64,000 bases of DNA from Mesotoga sp. BH458_6_3_2_1 (GTDB lineage Bacteria > Thermotogota > Thermotogae > Petrotogales > Kosmotogaceae): contig NZ_JFHL01000009.1 of assembly GCF_003664995.1 (NCBI RefSeq), positions 1 to 64,000 on the forward strand, read 5' to 3'. A model generated the notes under the pieces. The model did not search any database. It worked only from the letters and a program-made list of their open reading frames with translations, and was not told the DNA's origin. Numbering within the stretch: the first letter of the stretch is position 1; every line of letters starts with the position of its first letter. Made by a program: the position numbers and the translations under genes. Positions 8,416 to 17,395 of the stretch are shown piece after piece.

Positions 8416-9521
8416 AGAATATACCTCTTCTTTTCGTTACTATCGACTCACTCGGTCCTGAGGTTTTGAAGAGGGCCAGGACTCCTTTTTTGGATAGTGT
8501 TGCCGAGACCGGTTCAACGGTTAAGGATATGAGATCGTGTTTTCCCACGCTGACAACACCCATGATGAGCACCATTTTGACGGGCGTGTATCCCGAGAAA
8601 CACGGCATATTCTCTAACACTATCTTGAACAGAGAGGAGAAGAAAGTTGAGGGTAGACTCCGGGATCTCAGAAGACCTCCAGTGACAGATTGTCTGTACG
8701 AGAACAACTATAGTATTCTCTCGATACAGCATTTCATGCTTCAGGGAAGAAATGGGGTAAAGCACGTTCAGGTTGACGGAAATAGAAGCGGTGCCATCCG
8801 CAAGGCACTGAGAAGAGAGTTGAAGGAGGAGAAATATGACGCCATCTTTTGCCTTTATCAGTCTCTGGACAGTGCAGGGCACAAATACGGACCATTGCAC
8901 GCTAAGACGATAAGAGAACTAGAAGAGATAGACGACGAACTGGAGCTAGTAGTCGATTTTTTGGAAGAAACTATTGGAGAGTTTGCCATCGTCATCACTT
9001 CTGATCATTCAATGTCATTGGCTGACACTCCCACTGAGTTTGACCTGGGTGAAGTCATCACAAGCATCGGTCTCAAGGCAGAATTGGGTAAGGAGGGAAA
9101 GAGCGTTTCAAAAGAGACAGACGTTCTGATCCTAAAATACCCCACCGTAAACATCTACACTCTGACAGAAAAAGCAATAGACAGGACAGCTCTGCTCGTG
9201 GACGCTCTGAGGAAAATCAGTATAGTTGACAGAATCTATACAAAAGAAGAAATGAAGAAGCTGCATAACCCGGAATACGCCGACATAGCTTTTTGCTTGA
9301 AAAGAGGCTATTCAAACTCATTGAAGTCTAGAAGGCCCGGGTCCTTTTTTGGATATCACGGAACCTACCACGAGGAGCCCTCCGTGTTCATGTTTAGAGA
9401 TATTCACAAGACAAAGAACTGTATTGAGAGGGGTACATTAGTCGATATTGCACCAACAACTCTGGATTTACTGGGCATACAATCATCTGTCGATTTCGAT
9501 GGAATATCACTGAAGAAATGA
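8412..9521 (+). CDS. Alkaline phosphatase-superfamily phosphodiesterase (nucleotide pyrophosphatase-like)
   Basis: 369 residues, no signal peptide, so probably cytoplasmic. It matches the type I phosphodiesterase/nucleotide pyrophosphatase family: VTIDSLGPEVL (metal Asp), FPTLTTPMMSTILTG with the nucleophilic Thr, GVYPEKHGI, YQSLDSAGHKYGP (metal Asp/His), TSDHSM, and YHGTYHEEPSVFMF (late metal His). It likely hydrolyses phosphodiester or phosphonate bonds. It is translationally coupled to the gene before by a 4-bp overlap and lies 10 bp before a PHP gene. Confidence 0.87.
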   Translation: MKNIPLLFVTIDSLGPEVLKRARTPFLDSVAETGSTVKDMRSCFPTLTTPMMSTILTGVYPEKHGIFSNTILNREEKKVEGRLRDLRRPPVTDCLYENNYSILSIQHFMLQGRNGVKHVQVDGNRSGAIRKALRRELKEEKYDAIFCLYQSLDSAGHKYGPLHAKTIRELEEIDDELELVVDFLEETIGEFAIVITSDHSMSLADTPTEFDLGEVITSIGLKAELGKEGKSVSKETDVLILKYPTVNIYTLTEKAIDRTALLVDALRKISIVDRIYTKEEMKKLHNPEYADIAFCLKRGYSNSLKSRRPGSFFGYHGTYHEEPSVFMFRDIHKTKNCIERGTLVDIAPTTLDLLGIQSSVDFDGISLKK

Positions 9522-9531
9522 GGTTTGAAAA

Positions 9532-10296
9532 TTGATTCTGACAAAACTTGATTATCATCTGCACACAAGCTATTCAGACGGAGAGATGAGCTTCCCCCAG
9601 CTTCTTGAAGCTTTGGAAGGAAATGTGAATGTCTGTGGTGTGACCGATCACTTTGAGCTAAACCATCCATGCAGCATAGAATTCACAAAAGACTATCTAG
9701 AGGCCTTCGGGGCTTTCAAAGATAAGGCCCTAAGACTTGGCATCTCCGCTCATCTCGGCGTGGAGACCGGACTCGGAAAGAACGGCATACTATTACCCCA
9801 TATGATGAGTGAAATTGAGTACGTCATTGCGAGCCTTCATAGAGTTCCTCTACAGGGAGCAAGCAGTGAAGAATACTGGGAAGCTTACAAGAGCATTATT
9901 TCTGATAATGCGCGAAGAGGAGGCTTTCAGATTCTGGGACACGTCGAGGGCTATCTGCCGATTCTACCTTTTCTTGATCGCGATCCGGGATTCGACAAAA
10001 AAAGAGAGATTGAGCGGCAGATCATTGAAGAGTACTTCACGCTTGACTGGTACTCGCGATTGGCAAAGGATCTAGAGGTAAACGATATTGCACTTGAAAT
10101 ACACGAGCCATCAAAAACACCACGATTGGAAGTTCTGGATATTATGAAACGCTTCGGAGTTGCTTTCTCTTACGGAACCGATTCCCACATGCCTGAGCAA
10201 GTGTCGAAGAGAAGTTATCTGAAGAGAGTCATCCAGGAACTCGATCTGAAGGAAAGTGATTTTCTCGACATCGAGACGATTAGATCGAAAACATAG
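9532..10296 (+). CDS. PHP-domain phosphoesterase (histidinol-phosphatase-like)
   Basis: 254 residues from a TTG start with GAGGT seven bases upstream. Metal-ligand motifs of the PHP fold are in place: DYHLHTSYSDG, GVTDHFE, HLGVETGLG, ASLHRVP, GHVEGYL and a C-terminal GTDSH. Length fits HisK-type histidinol phosphatases, but no histidine genes are nearby, so a phosphate monoester of the imported compound is the more likely substrate. No export signal is visible, so it acts inside the cell. Confidence 0.87.
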   Translation: MILTKLDYHLHTSYSDGEMSFPQLLEALEGNVNVCGVTDHFELNHPCSIEFTKDYLEAFGAFKDKALRLGISAHLGVETGLGKNGILLPHMMSEIEYVIASLHRVPLQGASSEEYWEAYKSIISDNARRGGFQILGHVEGYLPILPFLDRDPGFDKKREIERQIIEEYFTLDWYSRLAKDLEVNDIALEIHEPSKTPRLEVLDIMKRFGVAFSYGTDSHMPEQVSKRSYLKRVIQELDLKESDFLDIETIRSKT

Positions 10297-10317
10297 AGTA
10301 TTTCAGGAGGAACCAGT

Positions 10318-11328
10318 ATGACAAACGTAGGTATTATCGGTTGTGGAATGATGGGTAGAGTCCATTCTATTGCATACACCGGTCTGGAGAACGTCAATGT
10401 GAAAGCCGTAGCGAGTCTCTCAAGAGAACAGACACTTGAATGTGCAAGACTCGCCTCTTCAAGAACATCTACAGTAGATGAGATACTTAACGATGAAGAA
10501 ATAGAGATAGTCAGCATCTGTACACCCACGGATACTCACAGAGACCTTGTGGTAGAAGCTGCAAGAAGCAAGAAGCACATCTTCTGCGAGAAACCAATAG
10601 CCCGCACTCTAGAAGACGCTCTGGAAATGGTTGAGGTTTGCAGGCAAAACGGTGTTTCGCTGGGTGTGGATCATGTAGTGAGATTCTTTGACTCTTACTC
10701 TAGGGCGAAGAGCCTTATTGAAGAGGGCACAATCGGAAAGGTAGTAATGGCAAGGCTTTATCGCGGAGGAGTCTTTCCAAAGCACGGCTGGAACAACTGG
10801 TTCGACGAACTCGGTAGAAGCGGTGGAGTTCTTCTTGATCTTTCCATTCACGACTTCGACTTCTTGAGAACGGTCCTGGGTGAAGTAGAGTCCATAACCG
10901 CAAGAAGCGTGAAAAACACTCCTTCCCATCCAGGCAGAAACAGAGACCATGCCTTAGCGATTCTTAAATTCGCGAACGGTTCGCTGGCTCACGTTGAGGG
11001 CAGCTGGGCAGAACCGGATAACGCACCTTCAAAATTCGCAACTTCTTTCGAATTCGTTGGTAGAGATGGAATGATAACCTACGATAGCGATGAGGATTTC
11101 ACTATGAGAGTCCAGACAGCCTCCAACGATTACCCGTCTTTCTCAAAGAGCACCCCCGCAGCCAATGATCCTTATGGATTACATATACAGAAGTTCATAG
11201 AAGCGGTGAGAGAAGAAAGAAAGGTCCCAGTCGATGGTACTGAGGCCATCGAGGCGCTAAAAATCTCCCTTGCAGCCAACAGATCTGCAGAAAGCGGAAG
11301 ACCTGTGAAGCTTCTGGAGGTGGTATAG
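10318..11328 (+). CDS. Gfo/Idh/MocA-family dehydrogenase
   Basis: 336 residues. The N-terminal NAD(P)-binding Rossmann motif is GIIGCGMMGRVHS, with the family signature EKPIART near residue 95 and the C-terminal substrate domain containing FDELGRSGGVLLDLSIHDFDF. Members oxidise sugars or cyclitols such as myo-inositol using NAD(P). AGGAGGA precedes the ATG. It is followed directly by a second, divergent paralogue, suggesting two consecutive redox steps (for example oxidation and epimerisation) on the dephosphorylated product. Confidence 0.9.
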   Translation: MTNVGIIGCGMMGRVHSIAYTGLENVNVKAVASLSREQTLECARLASSRTSTVDEILNDEEIEIVSICTPTDTHRDLVVEAARSKKHIFCEKPIARTLEDALEMVEVCRQNGVSLGVDHVVRFFDSYSRAKSLIEEGTIGKVVMARLYRGGVFPKHGWNNWFDELGRSGGVLLDLSIHDFDFLRTVLGEVESITARSVKNTPSHPGRNRDHALAILKFANGSLAHVEGSWAEPDNAPSKFATSFEFVGRDGMITYDSDEDFTMRVQTASNDYPSFSKSTPAANDPYGLHIQKFIEAVREERKVPVDGTEAIEALKISLAANRSAESGRPVKLLEVV

Positions 11329-12306
11329 GTGTTTAGGATAGGATTTCTCGGAATCGCACACACGCATGGATACAGTTACATAAGACAAATTCAATCTTTC
11401 TCAAATATGAGCGTCACAGGAGTATTCGATCGTGATGCAGACAAATCAAAAAAGGCCTCAGAACTATTCGGAACAAGAGCTTTTGAAGATCCTCTAGAGC
11501 TAATCGAAAACTCCGATGGGGTAGTAGTTACTTCCGAGAACTCATTCCATAAGAAATATGCGGAACTTGCCATGAACAAAGGCAGACACGTTCTGTGCGA
11601 AAAACCCATCGCCACAACCGAAGAAGACGCGAGATCGATGCTGCAAACGGCCAGAGAAAACAACGTTGTTTTTCAGATGGCCTTTCCCGTAAGATACGCT
11701 CCTTCTATTCAGCAAGCAAGAAAGGAAATTGAGACGGGCAAGCTTGGTAGAATTCTCTCGGTTTCGGCGACAAATCATGGAAGAATGCCAGGCGGATGGT
11801 TCGTAGATGAGAAGCTTTCCGGCGGAGGGGCGGTTATGGATCACACAGTTCACGTCGTGGATATTATCCGGTGGCTTCTAGATGTTGAGATTATCGAGGT
11901 ATCGGCCGAATATGGAAGACTCATTTACGACATCCCAGTTGAAGACTGTGGCCTTCTCCTGCTAAGTCTTTCCGACGATTCCTTCATGAGTCTCGATTGC
12001 AGCTGGTCAAGACCTGAAGCCTATCCTTACTGGGGAGATGTAACTCTCAATGTTGTCGGCACAGAGGGTACGCTGAGGATAAACGCCTTTGATGCGAAGC
12101 TGAAAGTCTTCTCAAACAAGAGAGGAGTCTTCTGGGAGAATTATGGAGACAGTTTCGACAGGGCACTAATTAAGGAATTCGCTGATTCTGTAATCGAGGA
12201 AAGAAAACCTTTGACCTCAGGAGAAGATGGACTTGAAGCTCTAAGAGTTGCTCTTGCAGCATATGAAAGCGGAAAGATAGGTCGTCCGGTTCAACTGAAT
12301 CATTAG
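11329..12306 (+). CDS. Gfo/Idh/MocA-family dehydrogenase, second paralogue
   Basis: 325 residues, GTG start immediately after the previous stop, with GGAGGTG inside the end of the previous gene. The nucleotide-binding loop is altered (GFLGIAHTHGYSY in place of GxGxxG), but the CEKPIATT signature and the substrate-domain pattern KLSGGGAVMDHTVHVVD are intact. The HTHG-type loop occurs in a known subset of this family. It probably acts on the same polyol or sugar as its neighbour. Confidence 0.88.
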   Translation: MFRIGFLGIAHTHGYSYIRQIQSFSNMSVTGVFDRDADKSKKASELFGTRAFEDPLELIENSDGVVVTSENSFHKKYAELAMNKGRHVLCEKPIATTEEDARSMLQTARENNVVFQMAFPVRYAPSIQQARKEIETGKLGRILSVSATNHGRMPGGWFVDEKLSGGGAVMDHTVHVVDIIRWLLDVEIIEVSAEYGRLIYDIPVEDCGLLLLSLSDDSFMSLDCSWSRPEAYPYWGDVTLNVVGTEGTLRINAFDAKLKVFSNKRGVFWENYGDSFDRALIKEFADSVIEERKPLTSGEDGLEALRVALAAYESGKIGRPVQLNH

Positions 12307-12347
12307 CAGCTCGCTGTTTTGAAAGACAATTAAAGGTGGTGGAAACT

Positions 12348-15300
12348 ATGAAAGGGAAAAGAATATTGATCATTTTGGCAATTGCGCTCGTGAGTATCAT
12401 GACTTTCGGTCAGATAGAAGTGGAGATGCTGCCATTTTGCTCGAGTGGAATAGAGAGGATGCCGTGGCTTCACGACGGCATTCTGTATTTCGTAGGGACA
12501 AACTACGATATTTACTACACAACACTTGAAAACGGAGAATGGGCAGAACCACAGTGGCTTCCAGGAGAAATCAACACGTCTGAGTACGAGATCAATCCCT
12601 GTGTGATAGAAAATGATGGAGTGTTGGTTATGTATTTTGGTAGATACTCGGCTGACACCGACTATGATTTCTACAGAGCGGTATTCGATGAAGAGAAGGG
12701 TGGCTGGACAGAAGGTACTCTAATAACTGAACTCAGCACGGACGTAAAAGAGTGGGATATCTGGGTGAATTCGGAAGAGACCGTAGTATATTTCACTTCG
12801 GAAGGCACTTTTGACGGAAAGGAACCTATCGGAGGAAGAGATATCTGGAGATCTGAATCAATCGACGGGAAATGGTCGTCGCCGGAGAATCCCAGCTTCC
12901 TTAACACCGGCGGCGATGAATGGTCGGTATTCGTTGCTCCTGATGGCTCCATATGGTTTGATTCGGCAAGGGATGACTCTATTGGAGGATATGACATTTA
13001 TCGCTGGGATCCTTACACCAGGAGTATCGAGCACACCGGAGAACATATCAACACATTTCTCGACGAAAGAAGTCTTTGGACCGACGGACAGATAATGTAC
13101 TTCTCGGCATTGAACAGACCCGATGGAGCAGGAAGCTACGACATCTTCACATTGTCATCTCCTCAGGAACCGGTAGCTGAGAAAGAACCAGTGGTCGAAC
13201 TCGTAGACCCAATAGCCATGTCTATCAATGATATTCGACAGAAATCCGAAGGCAGGTACTTGCTTCTAAACACCATCGTTGAGGTTGAAGGAATAGCGGT
13301 TGTAAGCTCAGGCCTCTGGCACGACTCGGCGAATTACTTCGCCCTAACAGACAAGAGCGCAGGCATTCTCATCTATGCTCAAGGTTTCAAGGAGCCGCTC
13401 GTAGAGAAAGGCGATCTTGTACGGGTGAAAGGTACTCTCTCCACGGTTGGATATACAACAGATGTAAACAGCCTTGTCATAAGACCGGCCTCTCCCGATG
13501 ACATTGAGATAATCAGGAAGGGAGAGACATTGCCCGATCCTGTGATCATCTTTACAGATTCTGCAAAGAGCCAGCTCATAAACCTTGAAGGTTCTTCGGT
13601 AATGATTTTCGGGAAGATAAGCGCTTACGACAACGAAACAATTTCCAGGGGTTTCTGGCTGACTGGACCTTCAGACCGTGATTTTGACAACGTATCGGCT
13701 GGAATGAAAGTGAAGTTCTATGACTATGCCGGCATAGACATATCTGCTCTAGGCGATGGAAGCTTCGTTGCAGTACAGGGAGTCCTGATCCAGGATAATG
13801 AAGGGGAGTTCTATGTCAGACCCACCATCGACGAAGACATTCGAGAGCACACAGAAAACAGGATCTTGTTCTTAACTACAATTGCAAGAAAGGACCTGCT
13901 CACTCCGACAGAGGAAGAACCTGAAACCACAAAGAAAGAAGAGTCGAGAGATCTCGTACTCCCTGAGAATGTGGAAGCCGTCACTTGGCAGCTATCGTCC
14001 GACAACGATTTCTTTTCTTCGAGCATTGCTGGAACGTCAAATGGAAAAGAAGTCTATGCCAGTCTTTACAAGGAAAAGGGAACAAGAACCAAAAACCATC
14101 CACCTGCAATCTATGAGCACATTCAGGGAAACATGTCAAGCAAGATACCCTTTCCGGGGGAAGCCGAATTTCCCTACCTCAAGGACAATACGCTGCTCTT
14201 TGCAGGAAGAATTCTGCCTGATGATCAAGACAGTGACTGGGATATATTTTCGTATGACACGTCAACAAAAGAGATAAAGACTCTGACATCGGAATCATAT
14301 GACCAGATTGAACCCGTAATCTCTCCCAAGAAGGACTTCTTGCTTTACTCGGAAAGAAGAGAAGGCAAATGGTTTGTTGTGAAACAGGATTTGTCGTCCG
14401 GTGAGAGGACGACTGTCGCTGAGAATGCGAGGTCACCTACATTATCCCCTACAGGAAACGATCTTGCTTTCCAGCAATGGAACGGAAAAGACTGGGACAT
14501 AGTGACCCTGAACATGAAAACCGGCAAGAAGACTGGGATTCTAAGCAGCTCATTCAATGAGTTTTCTCCCTTTTGGTCGCCTCACGGCACAAAGCTTGCA
14601 TTTATTGCCGATTACAGAGGAGAAGTAGAAGTGTTTATCATGGATCTCTTCGACTACACGATTACTGCAGCAACGATGGATATCTTCTTAACCACAAATC
14701 CATTCTGGCTCGATGAAAGCACATTGGGTTTCACAATGAAGACAAATCTTGGATGGAATATCGTTAAGACAAGCACCTCGCTGAAGGAAAAGCCTTCGTC
14801 TGAGAGTTCAGTTGAGGAATACCAATTCATTGTCTCTCCGAGATTTGCTTTCCCCTATCTAAGTGACAATCGCATCCTTGAAATACTAACAGAAGAAAGC
14901 TATTCACAAGAAAGAGCAAGACTGCTTAGCAAAGCCGGAAGCGCATATGAGTTGTCACAAATCGGTGAAAACACCTACATTATCCCGGATCGCATTCCCG
15001 AAGGCCTTTATTCGCTTGAGGTTTTCGCAGAGAACAACGGTCGTCTATACCATCAGCTGGAAGAACACTCCGTTCGAATCGGACACACGGATGACTCCTT
15101 CACAGTCATTCAGATTACTGACCTCCATCTCGATCTGCCGGGTAAACCCGAGAATATGCTCCTGTTCGAAAGACTTCTTAGTGAGATTCGTGAAGAAAGC
15201 CCCGATCTGATGCTAATAACAGGCGATCTTTCTAGCTCTGCCCTTGCATATACAACTGACTGGGAATTCATAAAGAAGAAGGTTCTTGAATACTGTGACT

Positions 15301-15821
15301 TTCCCGTATTTGCTGTGCCAGGGAATCACGATACTCAAAGATCCGGGAAGACTAGCGGGATCGAACTGTGGAAAGAGGTCTTTGGTCCTTGTTACTACAG
15401 CTTTCAATGGGGTTCCTGGCACTTCATGGGTCTAAATACGGCCGATTCAGATTACGGATTTGTGAGCGGCGTAGTTTCCGAAGAACAGATGAAATGGATA
15501 GCCGAAGAACTGACCAGAATTGGCTCTGGAAAGATCCTTCTTTTCGCCCATCACAACTTCTACGATGATCGATGGATCTTCTTCGAAGAAACTGCCCTGC
15601 GAAGAGAGATGCTAGAACTTTTCAGCACTAGCAGCGTCGCGCTGGCTCTTTTTGGTCATAGACATAGCGATGCGATAGACTATTCACTTAATACACTTGC
15701 CGTTACGACGAAGAGGGCAGTGGAAACTGACGGCACACTTGCGTACAGAAGAATAGTGGTGAAGGAAGGCCAAATCGTAGAACTGGTTGAAGTTGAGCCG
15801 AAGAGCTCGGTATTTTTCTAG
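12348..15821 (+). CDS. Giant exported propeller / OB-fold / metallophosphoesterase protein
   Basis: 1157 residues, start ATG 12348 after AAAGGTGGT. Order of parts: signal peptide (1-23); PD40-type beta-propeller paralogous to the protein at 1111-1932 (about 25-270); two OB-like nucleic-acid/ligand-binding modules (about 290-500, with VRVKGTLSTVGYTTDVNS); a second TolB-like propeller (about 550-840); and a C-terminal calcineurin-like phosphoesterase (about 915-1140) with ITDLHLD, ITGDLSS, VPGNHDTQ, FAHHNF and FGHRHSD metal motifs. It is probably an extracellular phosphoesterase with large substrate-binding modules, and it closes the operon 41 bp after the second dehydrogenase. Confidence 0.87.
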   Translation: MKGKRILIILAIALVSIMTFGQIEVEMLPFCSSGIERMPWLHDGILYFVGTNYDIYYTTLENGEWAEPQWLPGEINTSEYEINPCVIENDGVLVMYFGRYSADTDYDFYRAVFDEEKGGWTEGTLITELSTDVKEWDIWVNSEETVVYFTSEGTFDGKEPIGGRDIWRSESIDGKWSSPENPSFLNTGGDEWSVFVAPDGSIWFDSARDDSIGGYDIYRWDPYTRSIEHTGEHINTFLDERSLWTDGQIMYFSALNRPDGAGSYDIFTLSSPQEPVAEKEPVVELVDPIAMSINDIRQKSEGRYLLLNTIVEVEGIAVVSSGLWHDSANYFALTDKSAGILIYAQGFKEPLVEKGDLVRVKGTLSTVGYTTDVNSLVIRPASPDDIEIIRKGETLPDPVIIFTDSAKSQLINLEGSSVMIFGKISAYDNETISRGFWLTGPSDRDFDNVSAGMKVKFYDYAGIDISALGDGSFVAVQGVLIQDNEGEFYVRPTIDEDIREHTENRILFLTTIARKDLLTPTEEEPETTKKEESRDLVLPENVEAVTWQLSSDNDFFSSSIAGTSNGKEVYASLYKEKGTRTKNHPPAIYEHIQGNMSSKIPFPGEAEFPYLKDNTLLFAGRILPDDQDSDWDIFSYDTSTKEIKTLTSESYDQIEPVISPKKDFLLYSERREGKWFVVKQDLSSGERTTVAENARSPTLSPTGNDLAFQQWNGKDWDIVTLNMKTGKKTGILSSSFNEFSPFWSPHGTKLAFIADYRGEVEVFIMDLFDYTITAATMDIFLTTNPFWLDESTLGFTMKTNLGWNIVKTSTSLKEKPSSESSVEEYQFIVSPRFAFPYLSDNRILEILTEESYSQERARLLSKAGSAYELSQIGENTYIIPDRIPEGLYSLEVFAENNGRLYHQLEEHSVRIGHTDDSFTVIQITDLHLDLPGKPENMLLFERLLSEIREESPDLMLITGDLSSSALAYTTDWEFIKKKVLEYCDFPVFAVPGNHDTQRSGKTSGIELWKEVFGPCYYSFQWGSWHFMGLNTADSDYGFVSGVVSEEQMKWIAEELTRIGSGKILLFAHHNFYDDRWIFFEETALRREMLELFSTSSVALALFGHRHSDAIDYSLNTLAVTTKRAVETDGTLAYRRIVVKEGQIVELVEVEPKSSVFF

Positions 15822-15884
15822 AAGCTGCAAGTACCAAGATACAACTTGAATAATAAACGGTTATCCGTTATCGGTTACCCGTTC

Positions 15885-16860
15885 TCCGACAAGAGCACAT
15901 CTTAGTCGAAAAACGGAAGGAGCCGAAAAGCATCGGCGGACGCAAGACCGGTGAAGAACCTTTGTGGAAGTGAGGCCGCTTCGCAGGAGGCCTTTCAGGT
16001 CAGCCGTCACCGGTCCTCCGTCCTCCGACAAGAGCTGTAAGACGCAGTACTCCGAAGATTATCGGCGGACGCAAGGCCCTCTTCGCGGGGAAAGATCTTT
16101 AGAGCCAGTCTGCTAACGCAGGCCAGTCAGGCTCCGCCTGGCCAGTCTCGCCTTCGGCGAGGCCAGTTCCGACTGCGTCGGTCAAGCAAAGACCATTGAG
16201 AAAGAGCATTGTGGAGAGGTTCGCTGCGCTCACGAGAGAATTGAGAGAGAAGAAACCAGATTGGCGATGAAACTTACCCCGTCACATGCATCTCTTTCAT
16301 CTCACCTTGTGACCAACGAAGAACAGATCCTTCCTCTGGAACAAATAGCGATTTTTTCCTCATTGACGTCTGCTCTTCTCGGAGAACGGTGGACCGTTGA
16401 CGGACAACGTTCTCTTCACCAGCGTGCAGCGGATCTTACGGCGAGATTCCGTGCAGGCCCATCACTGGATAACAGAAGAGGCGTTGAGCAAGTTAGGCTT
16501 TACGGGATGACAATGTCAGACAATTATGCGATTCTTTTGTGGGGGCGAACGGCCGTTCGCCCGAAGGAGGTCTTGGTTGGAATCTCTGCCTTTTACGCGA
16601 ATTAAGGACTTTAGGAACATTTGGGAGCCAGTCTGCTAACGCAGGCCAGTCGCACTTCTAGCGGCTAGTCTTTGCTTCGCAAAGGACGGTTCCGCTTCGC
16701 GTGCAGAAAAGGCGCTAAGCGCTTAAAAGAGTCGCCTTTCGACCTTCGTCCAAGATCACGGACCCGTCCTTCGAAAAGATCAACCGAGAAGGATCATTTC
16801 GAGATGTTCACTGAGTTCACGAGAAGAATGAGATTCTGAGCAAGATCATTTCAGAATGAC
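15885..16860. repeat. Composite dispersed repeat, copy 2
   Basis: It contains the GACGCAAGG-type linker region (about 15930-16095), a GCCAGT-linked hairpin array at 16104-16181, the block also seen at 249-450, a perfect GGGCGAACGGCCGTTCGCCC palindrome at 16543-16562, and a second, divergent hairpin array at 16626-16730 (for example CTTTGC TTC GCAAAG at 16670-16684). The frame 16261-16605 lies wholly within the repeat and is not considered a gene. Confidence 0.85.
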
Positions 16861-17334
16861 ATGACCATGTGAACAACATGAACCAATGGAAGACTTTTGT
16901 CCCAGCGATTTGTACTCTGACGGGGTGCTGGAGCTGTCTCGTTTTTCCTTGTCATCAAGTGAAGACTGCTTTGATGTGCTCCTGTTCATGGCATTTACGC
17001 GGGATTTCACACTTAGGAACCGCTTTGCTCCGAGTGCTTTTGAGAGTCGTATAGCGGTTTCTTGATGCTAGACGCTGTGAAAAGCCCTGAACAGGACTCT
17101 CAAGGACTGAAAAGCACATGAAACTGCCTAATCGGTGATGGCAAAGAGTAGTCTATAATGTTGTCTGGCAGAGAGATTAGAGAAATGATCGCAGACATAA
17201 TAAATTCAATCGAAAGGATTGTGCCCTACGCAGTTGAGATTTCATACGATGAACTCATGATTGGCCGAAACAGATTGAGATTGGCTATTAGGAGCCAGTC
17301 TGGATACCTTTTGCGCTGTGAAGAAGGCAAAATG
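16861..17334. other. Intergenic stretch without a convincing gene
   Basis: A short open frame begins at 17158, but it reads through the terminator hairpin at 17338 and into the convergent gene, and it lacks a good ribosome binding site. Remnants of the repeat family (GGAGCCAGTC near 17290) are visible. I see nothing else. Confidence 0.5.
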
Positions 17335-17377
17335 AAACCGGCTCCCGCTACTGTTTCAGTTACTGGGAGCCGGTTTT
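17335..17377. terminator. Bidirectional intrinsic terminator
   Basis: CCGGCTCCC (17338-17346) pairs with GGGAGCCGG (17365-17373), with an inner ACTG TTT CAGT hairpin. AAA precedes and TTTT follows, so it can work on either strand. It lies 23 bp beyond the stop of the minus-strand metallophosphoesterase. Confidence 0.75.
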
Positions 17378-17395
17378 ATAATCAAGCTGGAGTCT

